DNA from: Pseudomonadota bacterium
Lineage (GTDB): Bacteria; Pseudomonadota; Alphaproteobacteria; Rhizobiales; Rhizobiaceae
Assembly (NCBI GenBank): GCA_023422735.1
Contig: JAFAGL010000015.1
Span: 1-15,998 of the forward strand
Length of the DNA stretch: 15,998 bases
Reading direction: 5' to 3'
The notes under the pieces are model-generated. The model worked only from the letters and a program-made list of their open reading frames with translations, was not told the origin of the DNA and did no database searches. The translations under genes were made by a program, and so were the position numbers. Shown one piece after another: positions 1-7,055 of the stretch (position 1 is its first letter; each line of letters opens with the position of its first letter).

Positions 1-392
1 TCCGTGACCCGTTCGACATGAAATCCTGCCGGCCTGATGCTGCGATCTCCCCGAATGACCAGCCGATCGGGACGGGGGATGGGGTGACGCAAAGTTTCCA
101 GCTCGCCAAGATCTATGGCAGCGGCGAGGATGCTTATCGCAGGCCGATCCGCAAAGTCCTGTCGGGGAGCGTGCAACTGGCCGTGGACGGCGTGGCGAGT
201 GCTGGCTTCGAGCTGGACGCGGCGCGCGGCGTGGTGACGCTCGTTCAGCCGCCTGCGGAGGGCGCCGTGGTTACGGCGGGTTTCGAGTTCCACGTGCCGG
301 TGCGCTTCGATGCCGAGCGCATCGCCATCAGCCTGACCGCCTTCAAGGCCGGACAAATCCCCTCCATTCCGCTGATCGAGGTGAATCTGTGA
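1..392 (+). CDS. GTA distal tail protein, DUF2460 family, 5'-truncated
   Basis: This is the C-terminal part (about 129 residues) of a DUF2460/TIGR02217 protein, a family usually a little over 200 residues long. The frame is open from base 3 and reads RDPFD before the first internal Met at 18, so that Met is not the true start and the gene begins outside the window. The segment RDPFD, a stretch around IGTGDGVTQSFQL, then YGSGEDAYRRPI is typical of the family. In the R. capsulatus GTA the homologue (g12) is the distal tail (Dit-like) protein that joins the tail tube to the baseplate hub; the function here is inferred from family and gene order. The TGA stop overlaps the ATG of the next gene (TGATG), which suggests translational coupling within a tail operon. 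Confidence 0.9.
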   Translation, partial: RDPFDMKSCRPDAAISPNDQPIGTGDGVTQSFQLAKIYGSGEDAYRRPIRKVLSGSVQLAVDGVASAGFELDAARGVVTLVQPPAEGAVVTAGFEFHVPVRFDAERIAISLTAFKAGQIPSIPLIEVNL

Positions 393-1276
393 TGGTGACA
401 ACGAATTTTCACGCATATCTGGCGGGCGGAACCACGACGCTTTGTCATTGCTGGCGCGTGACGCGGCGTGACGGCAAGGTGGCGGGCTATACGGACCATG
501 ATGAGCGGCTCGACGTCGACGGAACGCTGTTTCAGCCGGAAAGCGGGTTTTCGGCCAGCGAAGCGCGTGACCGGCTGGGGCTGAATACCGATACGGTGGA
601 TATTGAGGGCGCACTCTCGGCGCTCGATATTTCCGACGAGGAAATCGAGGCCGGGCTGTTTGACGGCGCGCGCGTTGAAACGCTGCTCGTGAACTGGAGC
701 GAGCCAACGCAATGGACGCTGTTGCGAAAGGCCGTGATCGGCAAGATCACACGGCAGGATGGCGCGTTCGCTGCCGAGCTTCTGAGCCAAACGGAAAGCC
801 TCGACCGGACCAATGGGCGCCTGCTTCGCCGGGGCTGTGATGCGCAGCTTGGCGACGGGCGCTGCGGGGTGGCGCTCGATCAGCCCGGTTTTCATCGCAG
901 CGGGGTGGTTGCGGCGGTTGAAGGACGTGACGGTCTGGTCGTTTCCGGCCTGAATGATGCGGATGCCGGCTGGTTTTCGCATGGGCGGCTGACCTGGACA
1001 TCGGGTGAAAATGCAGGCCGCAGCGAACATGTTTCGAGCCATGCAAAGCGCGTCGATGGGGTGCAGCTCCTGTTGTGGCGGGATGGTACGGTGGCGTCGC
1101 AGGCGGGCGATACATTCACCGTACAGGTCGGCTGCGACAAGCTTTTTTCGACCTGCAAGGCGAAATTCGCCAATCACCTGAATTTCCGGGGCTTTCCGCA
1201 TATGCCGGGCAATGATGCGGCTTATGGTTATGTCACGGATGGCGTTGTCTTCGACGGCGCGCCGATCGTGCCATGA
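392..1276 (+). CDS. GTA baseplate hub protein, DUF2163 / Phage_BR0599 family
   Basis: This 294-residue protein matches DUF2163/TIGR02218 with a C-terminal Phage_BR0599 domain (PF09356, named after a Brucella suis locus). GTA homologues (g13) form the tail hub that carries the host-contact protein. The N-terminal domain (about 1-145) is followed by a C-terminal domain with four cysteines: C149 and C158 (CX8C) and C248 and C255 (CX6C). These could ligate an iron-sulfur cluster as in the phage lambda tail-tip protein gpL; this is inference. The ATG at 392 overlaps the upstream stop. A GTG at 389 could add one residue, but the ATG is the more natural start. Its own stop overlaps the next ATG (ATGA), so it is coupled on both sides. 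Family confidence is high; the metal centre is unproven. Confidence 0.93.
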   Translation: MVTTNFHAYLAGGTTTLCHCWRVTRRDGKVAGYTDHDERLDVDGTLFQPESGFSASEARDRLGLNTDTVDIEGALSALDISDEEIEAGLFDGARVETLLVNWSEPTQWTLLRKAVIGKITRQDGAFAAELLSQTESLDRTNGRLLRRGCDAQLGDGRCGVALDQPGFHRSGVVAAVEGRDGLVVSGLNDADAGWFSHGRLTWTSGENAGRSEHVSSHAKRVDGVQLLLWRDGTVASQAGDTFTVQVGCDKLFSTCKAKFANHLNFRGFPHMPGNDAAYGYVTDGVVFDGAPIVP

Positions 1277-1704
1277 GCTGCGGGCAAAGGATCGTTGACG
1301 AAGCGCTGAGCTGGATCGGTACGCCCTACCGGCATCAGGGGCGACGACGCGGGGTGGGATGCGACTGCCTCGGGCTGGTGATGGGCGTGTGGCAGGCTGT
1401 GTGCGGCGCGCTGCCCGAACAACCGCGCGATTATGCCGCCGACTGGGCGGAAGCGGACGGAACGGACCGACTGCTCGAAGCCGCGCGCAAATATTGCAGC
1501 GAAAAGGCGCCGGAGAGGCTGGCTGCCGGGGATTTGATCCTGTTTCGCTGGCGGCCCGGCCTTGCCGCAAAACATTGCGCAATCGCGCTCGACGCGGATC
1601 GCATGATCCACGCTTATGAAGGCCATGCGGTGCTGATCTCGCCGCTTGGCGCGCATTGGAAGCGCCGTATCGCCGGTGTGTTCGCCTTTCCCCAAACCAA
1701 TTGA
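1273..1704 (+). CDS. GTA tail peptidase, NlpC/P60 family (TIGR02219)
   Basis: A 143-residue cysteine peptidase of the NlpC/P60 fold, equivalent to GTA g14, expected to cut peptidoglycan crosslinks during DNA delivery. The sequence shows the family pattern WIGTPYRHQG (14-23), then GCDCLGLV with the likely nucleophile C32, a basic/polar segment KHCAIAL with likely catalytic H101, and MIHAYEG with H113 as the third polar candidate. Length is normal for the stand-alone phage form. There is no signal peptide, as expected for a virion component. The start ATG overlaps the hub gene stop (ATGA) and the following gene begins nine bases after this stop. The family assignment is firm; catalytic residue assignment is by motif position only. 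Confidence 0.93.
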   Translation: MSCGQRIVDEALSWIGTPYRHQGRRRGVGCDCLGLVMGVWQAVCGALPEQPRDYAADWAEADGTDRLLEAARKYCSEKAPERLAAGDLILFRWRPGLAAKHCAIALDADRMIHAYEGHAVLISPLGAHWKRRIAGVFAFPQTN

Positions 1705-1713
1705 GGTACTGAC

Positions 1714-4700
1714 ATGGCAACGATCGTCTTGCAGGCTGCCGGGGCTTTTCTCGGCGGCATGCTAGGGCCTGTGGGTGCGGTCGTGGGACGCGCGGCCGGT
1801 GCGATGGCCGGTTACGCGCTGGATCAGGCCATCATCAACGGTACGCGCCGCCTGGAAGGCGCGCGTCTCAATGATCCGCGTCCGTTTTCGGCTGAAGATG
1901 GCGCAGCATTGCCGCGCATCTATGGAAGCGTGCGCCTGAACGGCACGTTGATCTGGGCGACGCGCTTCGAGGAAGAAGCGACGTCCGAGCGCGCAGGCGC
2001 AAAAGGCGGGCCGAAGGTTACCAGCTACAGTTACTACGCAAATCTCGCTTTCGCGCCGTGCGAAGGACCGGTTTCAGGCGTGCGGCGGATCTGGGCGGAT
2101 GGGCGCGAGATCGACCAGACGCGCTTTGAAATCCGGACCTATCGGGGCGATGATACACAACTGCCGGACCCGTTGATCGAGGCCCGACAGGGGCAGGGCA
2201 ATGCGCCTTCCTATCGCGGCACCGCCTATATCGTGTTCGAGCGATTTCCGCTCGCCGATTACGGCAACCGCGTGCCGCAGTTTTCGTTTGAGGTGATGCG
2301 CGCGGTGGGCGGGCTCAGTGCTGATATTCGCGCTGTGACGCTGATCCCGGGCTCAACCGAATATGGCTTGTCGCCGAGCCTGGTTACGCAAACCCAGAGG
2401 CCGGGAGAAGCGGAAGCGCTCAACCGGCATGTTCTGCATGCGGGAAGCGACCTTGTTGCGTCGCTCGATGAATTGCAGGCGCTTTGCCCGAAACTTGAAC
2501 ATATCGGGCTCGTCGCGACATGGTTCGGCAATGATCTGCGGGCGGGCGATTGCACGATCAGGCCGATGGTGACGCAGGCTTCGAGCCACGCGCAATCACA
2601 AGCCTGGTGCGTGTCCGGCGTTGAGCGTGGCGATGCAGTGGAAGTGTCGCGCCATGACGGCCACGCAGCCTATGGTGGCACGCCGTCCGACCGATCGGTG
2701 ATGGATGCGATCCGCGAAATTAAATCGCGGGGGCTGAAGGTGACGCTTTATCCCTTCATCATGATGGATGTGCCGGAAGGCAACGCGCTGCCGAGCCCTT
2801 ATGGCGGGATCGGCCAGCCAGCTTATCCGTGGCGCGGGCGGATTACGTGTCACCCGGCACCCGATCAGGCGGAAACGGTTCAGGCAAGCACGGCTGCGCG
2901 GGCGCAGGTCGCGAGTTTCGTGGGTAACGCGGCGGTGCAGGCTTTTGAGCAGGCAAATGATGCGATCCGCTTTATCGGCCCAACAAACGATTGGGGATAT
3001 AGGCGGTTTCTTCTGCATTTTGCGCATCTGGCGAAGGCGGCAGGCGGGGTCGATGCCTTTCTGATCGGCTCGGAACTGCGCGGACTGACGGCCATTCGCG
3101 ATGAGGCGGGTGTATTTCCTTTTGTGCAGGCGCTGGTGCAACTGGCTGCGGATGCACGCGGCGTGCTCGGGCCGGAAACCCGGATCAGCTACGGGGCCGA
3201 CTGGAGCGAATATTTCGGGCATCAGCCAGTGGGCACCGGTGACGTGATCTATAATCTCGATCCGCTGTGGGCGCATCCGGCCGTCGATGCTGTCGGGATC
3301 GACAATTACATGCCGCTGGCCGACTGGCGTGACAGCGATGTCGGCGGCGGCAATCCCGACGGCTTCAGCCATGCCAGCGACCGCGAAGGGCTGCGCAGCC
3401 AGATCGCGCGCGGCGAGGGGTTTGACTGGTATTATGCTAGCCTGAATGACCGCCATGCCCGTGTTCGCACGCCGATCACCGATGGCGCCTACGGCAAGCC
3501 GTGGGTCTACCGTTTCAAGGATCTGAAAAGCTGGTGGAGCAATGCTCACCACAACCGCGAGAATGGCGTGGAGGCCTCAGCCTCGACGGACTGGGTGCCG
3601 TGTTCCAAACCGATCTGGTTTACGGAACTTGGCTGCGCGGCTGTTGACAAGGGGCCGAACCAGCCAAATGTCTTTCCCGATCCGAAATCAACGGAAAATG
3701 CGCTGCCTTATTATTCGAGCGGTGGACGTTCGGACGATGCGCAGCAGAATTTCCTGCGCGCGCATCAGGTGCATTGGGATGATGCCGCGCCGGATTTTCG
3801 CGAGGCCGACAATCCGGTTTCGCCGATCTATGGGGGGCGAATGGTGGATGCAGCCCGGATCTATCTCTGGGCCTGGGATGCGCGGCCCTTTCCGGCCTTT
3901 CCGGCGCGGTCCGACCAATGGGCCGATGGTGAGAACTGGCTGTTGGGTCACTGGCTGAATGGACGGCTGAGTACGGTTTCCACGGCTGATCTCATCGCGG
4001 CTGTTCTGGCCGATCACGATTTGCCGCAAGCCGACACGGCCGGGGTTGAAGGCAGTGTGCATGGCTATCTCGTCGAGGAACCGGGCACGGCGAGGATGGC
4101 GCTGGAGCCGATCGTCAACCTGTTCGGCCTTGGTGTGCGGGACGATGGCGATGTCCTGCGATTTAGCGGGCGTGCTGCGACGCAGGCAATCGAACTGCAC
4201 GATCTGGTTCTCGATGCGCGCAGCGGCATTCTTGAAACATCGCGGGTGCCGGATGGCGAATTGCCGACGGAACTGACGCTCGCCTTTCGAGACCCGTTTG
4301 CCGATTACCAGGCTGCAACCGTGAGGAGCAGCGAACCGGCGCAGGCAAATTTGCGCCAACAAGCGGTGGCGATGCCGGTTGTGCTCGAACCCGGTAATGC
4401 GGAAGCGCTCGCGACAGACCGCTTGCGCGACTTCTGGGCAGGCCGCGAGGAAATTGTCTTTTCTGCCCCGCCGGGGCGGATCGACGTGCAACCGGGCAGA
4501 TTGATTGTACTGCCCGACCATAAACCGGGTATCGATTATCTCGTGACCAGCGTGGAAAGCGGGATCAGCCGCAGGATCACCGCGCAACAGGTCCGACGCC
4601 GGCCCGCTCTGCCGTGGCGTGTGCGCAAGCCGGTGGCGATTGTGGTCAACGAGCCGCTTTCGGGACCACCGCATGTCCTGATGCTGGACCTGCCGATGCT

Positions 4701-5601
4701 GCCCGGTGAAAGCCAGCCGCAGGACCAGTTGCGGATCGCCGCGCATGCAAAGCCCTGGAAAGCGCTGAATGTGTCGGCTTCGCCCGAAGCAAGTGGCTTC
4801 ACCGACCGAACGACCATCATGCAGCCCGCGATCATTGGGGAGCTTGTGGCACCGCTTGTCCCCGGAGTGGCCGGGCGGGTCGATCATGCAAGCGTGATCG
4901 ATGTTTCACTGCTGGCCGGAGCGCTTGCCAGCCAGTCGATGGCGCAGATGCTGAATGGTGGCGGGACGGCGGCGATTTGCTCTGACGCGGGCAGCTGGGA
5001 AATCATCCAGTTTCTGCATGCCGAGGAAATCGCGCCTGCACGCTGGCGATTGCAGGATCTGTTGCGCGCCCAACTCGGCACCGATGATGCGATGGCGGTA
5101 GGAGCTTCTGCCGGACAGGCTTTCGTGCTTCTGAACGAGCGCGTGAAACCGGCGGGTTTGCGGGCGGCAGAGATCGGCCTGGAGCGGAACTGGCGAATCG
5201 GGCCGACAGGCCATGCCATCTCGCAAAGCCTGTTTGCCACGCAGATGGTGAGCGGCGGGAACCGGTCGCGATTGCCATTGGCGCCGGTTCACTTGCGCTG
5301 CAAGGCCCGGCCGGATGGGTGGGAGTTCAGTTGGATTCGTCGAACCCGGCTGGATGGGGATGAGTGGGCAGCCGAAGTTCCCCTGGGCGAGGCGTCGGAG
5401 CTTTATCAGCTCCAGCTCGGTGATCCGCATAGTGAGACGTTCCACATCGTGGAAACCGGTTTGCCGGTCTGGTTTTGCAGCCACGAACGAATGACGGATG
5501 TCTTTGGCGCGATCCCCGCAGCGGTCCGCATCGACATCCGCCAAATCAGCGCAGCGCTGGGACCGGGCATTCCCGCATCCCGCGATTTCGCACTTTTGTG
5601 A
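1714..5601 (+). CDS. GTA host-interaction ('megatron') protein with TIM-barrel and phage-tail domains
   Basis: A 1295-residue protein matching the GTA g15 family in size and layout. Residues about 1-40 are hydrophobic and glycine-rich (GAFLGGML, GAVVGRAAGAMAGYAL), resembling a membrane-inserting helix. The middle third is the GTA TIM-barrel-like domain (PF13547): IGSELRGL (451-458), YGADWSEY (493-500), VGIDNYMPL and WFTELGC (635-641). A Phage-tail_3-like region (PF13550) follows in about 780-960. E454 and E638 sit where glycoside hydrolase barrels carry their acid/base and nucleophile, so saccharide binding or cleavage is plausible but unproven. GAGG (1703-1706) lies seven bases before the ATG. 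In the R. capsulatus GTA the homologue forms the tail tip and receptor-contact fibre base. No frameshift or internal stop is seen, so the module looks maintained. Confidence 0.92.
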   Translation: MATIVLQAAGAFLGGMLGPVGAVVGRAAGAMAGYALDQAIINGTRRLEGARLNDPRPFSAEDGAALPRIYGSVRLNGTLIWATRFEEEATSERAGAKGGPKVTSYSYYANLAFAPCEGPVSGVRRIWADGREIDQTRFEIRTYRGDDTQLPDPLIEARQGQGNAPSYRGTAYIVFERFPLADYGNRVPQFSFEVMRAVGGLSADIRAVTLIPGSTEYGLSPSLVTQTQRPGEAEALNRHVLHAGSDLVASLDELQALCPKLEHIGLVATWFGNDLRAGDCTIRPMVTQASSHAQSQAWCVSGVERGDAVEVSRHDGHAAYGGTPSDRSVMDAIREIKSRGLKVTLYPFIMMDVPEGNALPSPYGGIGQPAYPWRGRITCHPAPDQAETVQASTAARAQVASFVGNAAVQAFEQANDAIRFIGPTNDWGYRRFLLHFAHLAKAAGGVDAFLIGSELRGLTAIRDEAGVFPFVQALVQLAADARGVLGPETRISYGADWSEYFGHQPVGTGDVIYNLDPLWAHPAVDAVGIDNYMPLADWRDSDVGGGNPDGFSHASDREGLRSQIARGEGFDWYYASLNDRHARVRTPITDGAYGKPWVYRFKDLKSWWSNAHHNRENGVEASASTDWVPCSKPIWFTELGCAAVDKGPNQPNVFPDPKSTENALPYYSSGGRSDDAQQNFLRAHQVHWDDAAPDFREADNPVSPIYGGRMVDAARIYLWAWDARPFPAFPARSDQWADGENWLLGHWLNGRLSTVSTADLIAAVLADHDLPQADTAGVEGSVHGYLVEEPGTARMALEPIVNLFGLGVRDDGDVLRFSGRAATQAIELHDLVLDARSGILETSRVPDGELPTELTLAFRDPFADYQAATVRSSEPAQANLRQQAVAMPVVLEPGNAEALATDRLRDFWAGREEIVFSAPPGRIDVQPGRLIVLPDHKPGIDYLVTSVESGISRRITAQQVRRRPALPWRVRKPVAIVVNEPLSGPPHVLMLDLPMLPGESQPQDQLRIAAHAKPWKALNVSASPEASGFTDRTTIMQPAIIGELVAPLVPGVAGRVDHASVIDVSLLAGALASQSMAQMLNGGGTAAICSDAGSWEIIQFLHAEEIAPARWRLQDLLRAQLGTDDAMAVGASAGQAFVLLNERVKPAGLRAAEIGLERNWRIGPTGHAISQSLFATQMVSGGNRSRLPLAPVHLRCKARPDGWEFSWIRRTRLDGDEWAAEVPLGEASELYQLQLGDPHSETFHIVETGLPVWFCSHERMTDVFGAIPAAVRIDIRQISAALGPGIPASRDFALL

Positions 5602-5624
5602 TCAGGAAAACAAAGGAGATTGGA

Positions 5625-5831
5625 ATGGAAGGCTCGAAACCCTGGTATCTGTCGCGTACCGTCTGGGCATCTATGGTGACGGTCGCCGCAGCAGTTGGCG
5701 GCTTGATGGGCTTGTCCGTCAGCGGTGCCGATCAGGTTCTGATGACCGATGCGTTACTGCAGATCGTCACTGCGTTCGGCGGTGTGATTGCCGTTGTCGG
5801 CCGATTGTCGGCTACCGAAAAAATCGGCTGA
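5625..5831 (+). CDS. Small two-helix membrane protein, holin-like, at end of GTA tail module
   Basis: A 68-residue protein starting at the ATG at 5625, preceded by a strong Shine-Dalgarno AGGAG (5614-5618) six bases away. That site chooses this start over longer in-frame options. A charged/aromatic start (SKPWYLSRTVW) leads to hydrophobic segment 1 (about 13-32), a short polar turn (SGADQ), and segment 2 (about 43-59), ending in GRLSATEKIG. Small proteins with this SKPWY...TVW start and GRLSAT end occur in alphaproteobacterial prophages and are often called holin-like; that is from memory of the family, not a search. The gene lies 23 bases after the host-interaction gene, so it probably belongs to the same transcript. 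The R. capsulatus GTA uses a holin encoded elsewhere, so a lysis role is only one possibility. Confidence 0.75.
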   Translation: MEGSKPWYLSRTVWASMVTVAAAVGGLMGLSVSGADQVLMTDALLQIVTAFGGVIAVVGRLSATEKIG

Positions 5832-5844
5832 CGATTTGACAAAC

Positions 5845-5881
5845 CTGCAGGCGATGTCGTCGGCTTGGACGCCGCCTGCAG
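5845..5881. repeat. Inverted repeat after the GTA tail module
   Basis: A perfect 9-base inverted repeat, CTGCAGGCG (5845-5853) and CGCCTGCAG (5873-5881), flanks a 19-base loop in which GTC/GAC (5856-5858 with 5868-5870) can extend the stem. It starts 13 bases after the membrane protein stop, as a terminator hairpin would, but no T-run follows. It may be a weak or Rho-assisted terminator, or an operator. Confidence 0.45.
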
Positions 5882-5896
5882 ATTCGGCAACGGAAC

Positions 5897-5931
5897 CGTT
5901 CATGACGCGTTCACACCGTACAAACTAAAAC
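5897..5931 (+). promoter_or_regulatory. Candidate FeuP (PhoP-type) box and -10 element for feuN-feuP-feuQ
   Basis: Two identical hexamers CGTTCA (5897-5902 and 5908-5913) are separated by five bases, so they repeat every 11 bases, about one helical turn. Enteric PhoP boxes have the same layout (GTTTA-type half sites with N5), and FeuP, encoded just downstream, is a PhoP/OmpR-family regulator. Twelve bases after the second half site lies TAAAAC (5926-5931), a 4/6 match to a -10 element, which is the usual offset for PhoP-activated promoters. Predicted transcription start is near 5938, just before the Shine-Dalgarno at 5941. Repeat and spacing are seen; FeuP binding is inference. Confidence 0.45.
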
Positions 5932-5951
5932 GAAATGAATGGGAGAACTGA

Positions 5952-6068
5952 ATGACGCCGTTCACAAGCAGGCAAAATCTTTTCCGCATCGCCTGCTGCA
6001 AAAACGACGACATCACGATGTCAGCCACCCAGCGTAACGCAGCCACCCAACTCAGCGCGACCCAATGA
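5952..6068 (+). CDS. Possible 38-residue leader peptide coupled to feuN
   Basis: A small reading frame with its own Shine-Dalgarno, GGGAG (5941-5945), six bases before the ATG. Its TGA (6066-6068) overlaps the feuN ATG at 6065 (ATGA). feuN itself has no purine-rich site upstream and an in-frame stop at 6035, so it cannot start earlier. That makes termination-reinitiation from this frame a natural way to translate it. The peptide begins MTPFTSRQNLFRIACC and ends with three [SA]ATQ repeats (SATQ, AATQ, SATQ). Repeats one and three spell the first two residues with different codons (tca gcc versus agc gcg), which hints at selection on the peptide. It has no clear signal peptide and I recognise no homologue. 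It may equally be an untranslated leader. Confidence 0.4.
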   Translation: MTPFTSRQNLFRIACCKNDDITMSATQRNAATQLSATQ

Positions 6069-6337
6069 TGATGCTTAAACGCTTTTTGATCTCGGCATCG
6101 CTGGCGGCATTGACCTTGACTGCAGCCGGTGTCTCCGACACGTCCGTCGCATTCGCCGAGGATTGTTATGGTCTTGGTATGAAGCTGGCCAGGGACAAGG
6201 ATGGTCAGCTTGCGCGCGCGACACCGGCGATCCAAGATGGTAAGGCGGTTTGCAGGATCGTCATTCTGCTGCCCGGACGAGATGGTGCGCGTCCGCGTCG
6301 CGCAGAGTATATCGTTCCGGCAGGCGACGACGATTGA
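6065..6337 (+). CDS. feuN: FeuN-like small periplasmic modulator of the FeuPQ system
   Basis: A 90-residue secreted protein: three tandem ATG codons (MMM), a positively charged start LKR, a hydrophobic core (about 7-23), and a likely signal-peptidase site after SVAFA (A31|E32), leaving about 59 mature residues. The mature part has exactly two cysteines, C34 and C63, which could form a disulfide, and ends in an acidic tail GDDD. It lies directly before feuP-feuQ. In Sinorhizobium meliloti, FeuN is a small periplasmic protein encoded in this position that restrains FeuQ/FeuP signalling and is essential in wild-type cells. Size, export signal and position support the assignment; I could not align the sequences. 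Which of the three ATGs is used is unclear. The start overlaps the stop of a small upstream frame. Confidence 0.75.
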   Translation: MMMLKRFLISASLAALTLTAAGVSDTSVAFAEDCYGLGMKLARDKDGQLARATPAIQDGKAVCRIVILLPGRDGARPRRAEYIVPAGDDD

Positions 6338-6373
6338 TTCAGTACGTTCGGGTTCGAGGGGACAAGGGTATCC

Positions 6374-7045
6374 ATGCGCATTCTGGTCGTCGAGGACGAT
6401 AAGGACCTCAATCGACAGATTTTCGATGCTCTCAGCGATTCCGGCTACGTAGTGGATCGCGCGTATGACGGCGAAGAGGGGCACTTTCTCGGCGATACCG
6501 AACCCTATGACGCGGTCGTGCTCGATATCGGTTTACCGCAAATGGACGGGATCAGCGTGATCGAGCGCTGGCGACGCGACGGTCGCAAGATGCCGGTACT
6601 GATTCTTACGGCGCGTGACCGCTGGAGCGACAAGGTGCAAGGCATCGATGCTGGCGCCGACGATTACGTGACCAAACCATTTCACATCGAGGAAGTGCTG
6701 GCACGTGTGCGCGCGTTGATCCGCCGGGCGGCTGGCCACGCTTCTTCGGAACTCATATGCGGCCCGCTGCGCCTCGACGTGAAGGCATCAAAGGCAGACG
6801 TCAACGGCGTTCCGTTGAAACTCACCTCGCATGAGTTCCGCTTGCTGGCTTATCTCATGCATCACACCGGTGAAGTCGTTTCGAGGTCTGAACTGGTTGA
6901 GCATCTTTACGATCAGGATTTCGACCGCGACTCCAACACGATCGAAGTTTTCGTCGGACGTTTACGCCGCAAGATGGGCGTTGACCTGATCGAAACGGTG
7001 AGAGGCATGGGCTACCGGATGCGCGATCCAGCCCAGGGAGCGTGA
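6374..7045 (+). CDS. feuP: FeuP, OmpR/PhoP-family response regulator
   Basis: A 223-residue two-domain regulator. The receiver domain (1-118) shows the acidic pair D8-D9, phospho-acceptor D51 (VVLDIGLP), switch T79 (ILTAR) and K101 (TKPF). The C-terminal winged helix (about 125-219) has LTSHEFRLLAYLM, the recognition-helix region SNTIEVFVGRLRRKM and the wing ending ETVRGMGYRM. In S. meliloti, FeuP with FeuQ responds to osmotic/envelope conditions and activates the cyclic glucan exporter ndvA, which is needed for symbiosis; in Brucella-type bacteria cyclic glucans matter for host interaction. An AAGGG lies shortly before the ATG. The gene follows feuN by 36 bases and precedes feuQ by 10, so the three probably form one operon, possibly autoregulated through the direct repeat at 5897-5913. 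Confidence 0.93.
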   Translation: MRILVVEDDKDLNRQIFDALSDSGYVVDRAYDGEEGHFLGDTEPYDAVVLDIGLPQMDGISVIERWRRDGRKMPVLILTARDRWSDKVQGIDAGADDYVTKPFHIEEVLARVRALIRRAAGHASSELICGPLRLDVKASKADVNGVPLKLTSHEFRLLAYLMHHTGEVVSRSELVEHLYDQDFDRDSNTIEVFVGRLRRKMGVDLIETVRGMGYRMRDPAQGA

Positions 7046-7055
7046 ACGCTTCCCC

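Noticed and set aside
245..1720. Long minus-strand open frame (491 codons)
   Set aside because: It lies wholly opposite three well-supported tail genes, has no recognisable domain and is rich in Arg/Ala/Pro/His as expected from the antisense of GC-rich genes.
2596..3552. Minus-strand open frame (318 codons) inside the host-interaction gene
   Set aside because: Antisense shadow of the TIM-barrel region; no family motif or ribosome site.
3688..4887. Minus-strand open frame (399 codons)
   Set aside because: Antisense shadow of the host-interaction gene with low-complexity basic composition.
5836..5841. TTGACA, a perfect -35 hexamer, just after the small membrane protein gene
   Set aside because: No acceptable -10 element lies 16-18 bases downstream, and the area overlaps the inverted repeat at 5845-5881.
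5935..5955. Six-codon frame whose stop overlaps the start of the 38-codon leader frame
   Set aside because: Too short to distinguish from chance and without its own ribosome site.
5900..6484. Minus-strand open frame (194 codons) across the feuN leader
   Set aside because: It covers the promoter region, feuN and the feuP start on the other strand and resembles no known protein; the + strand genes explain the region.
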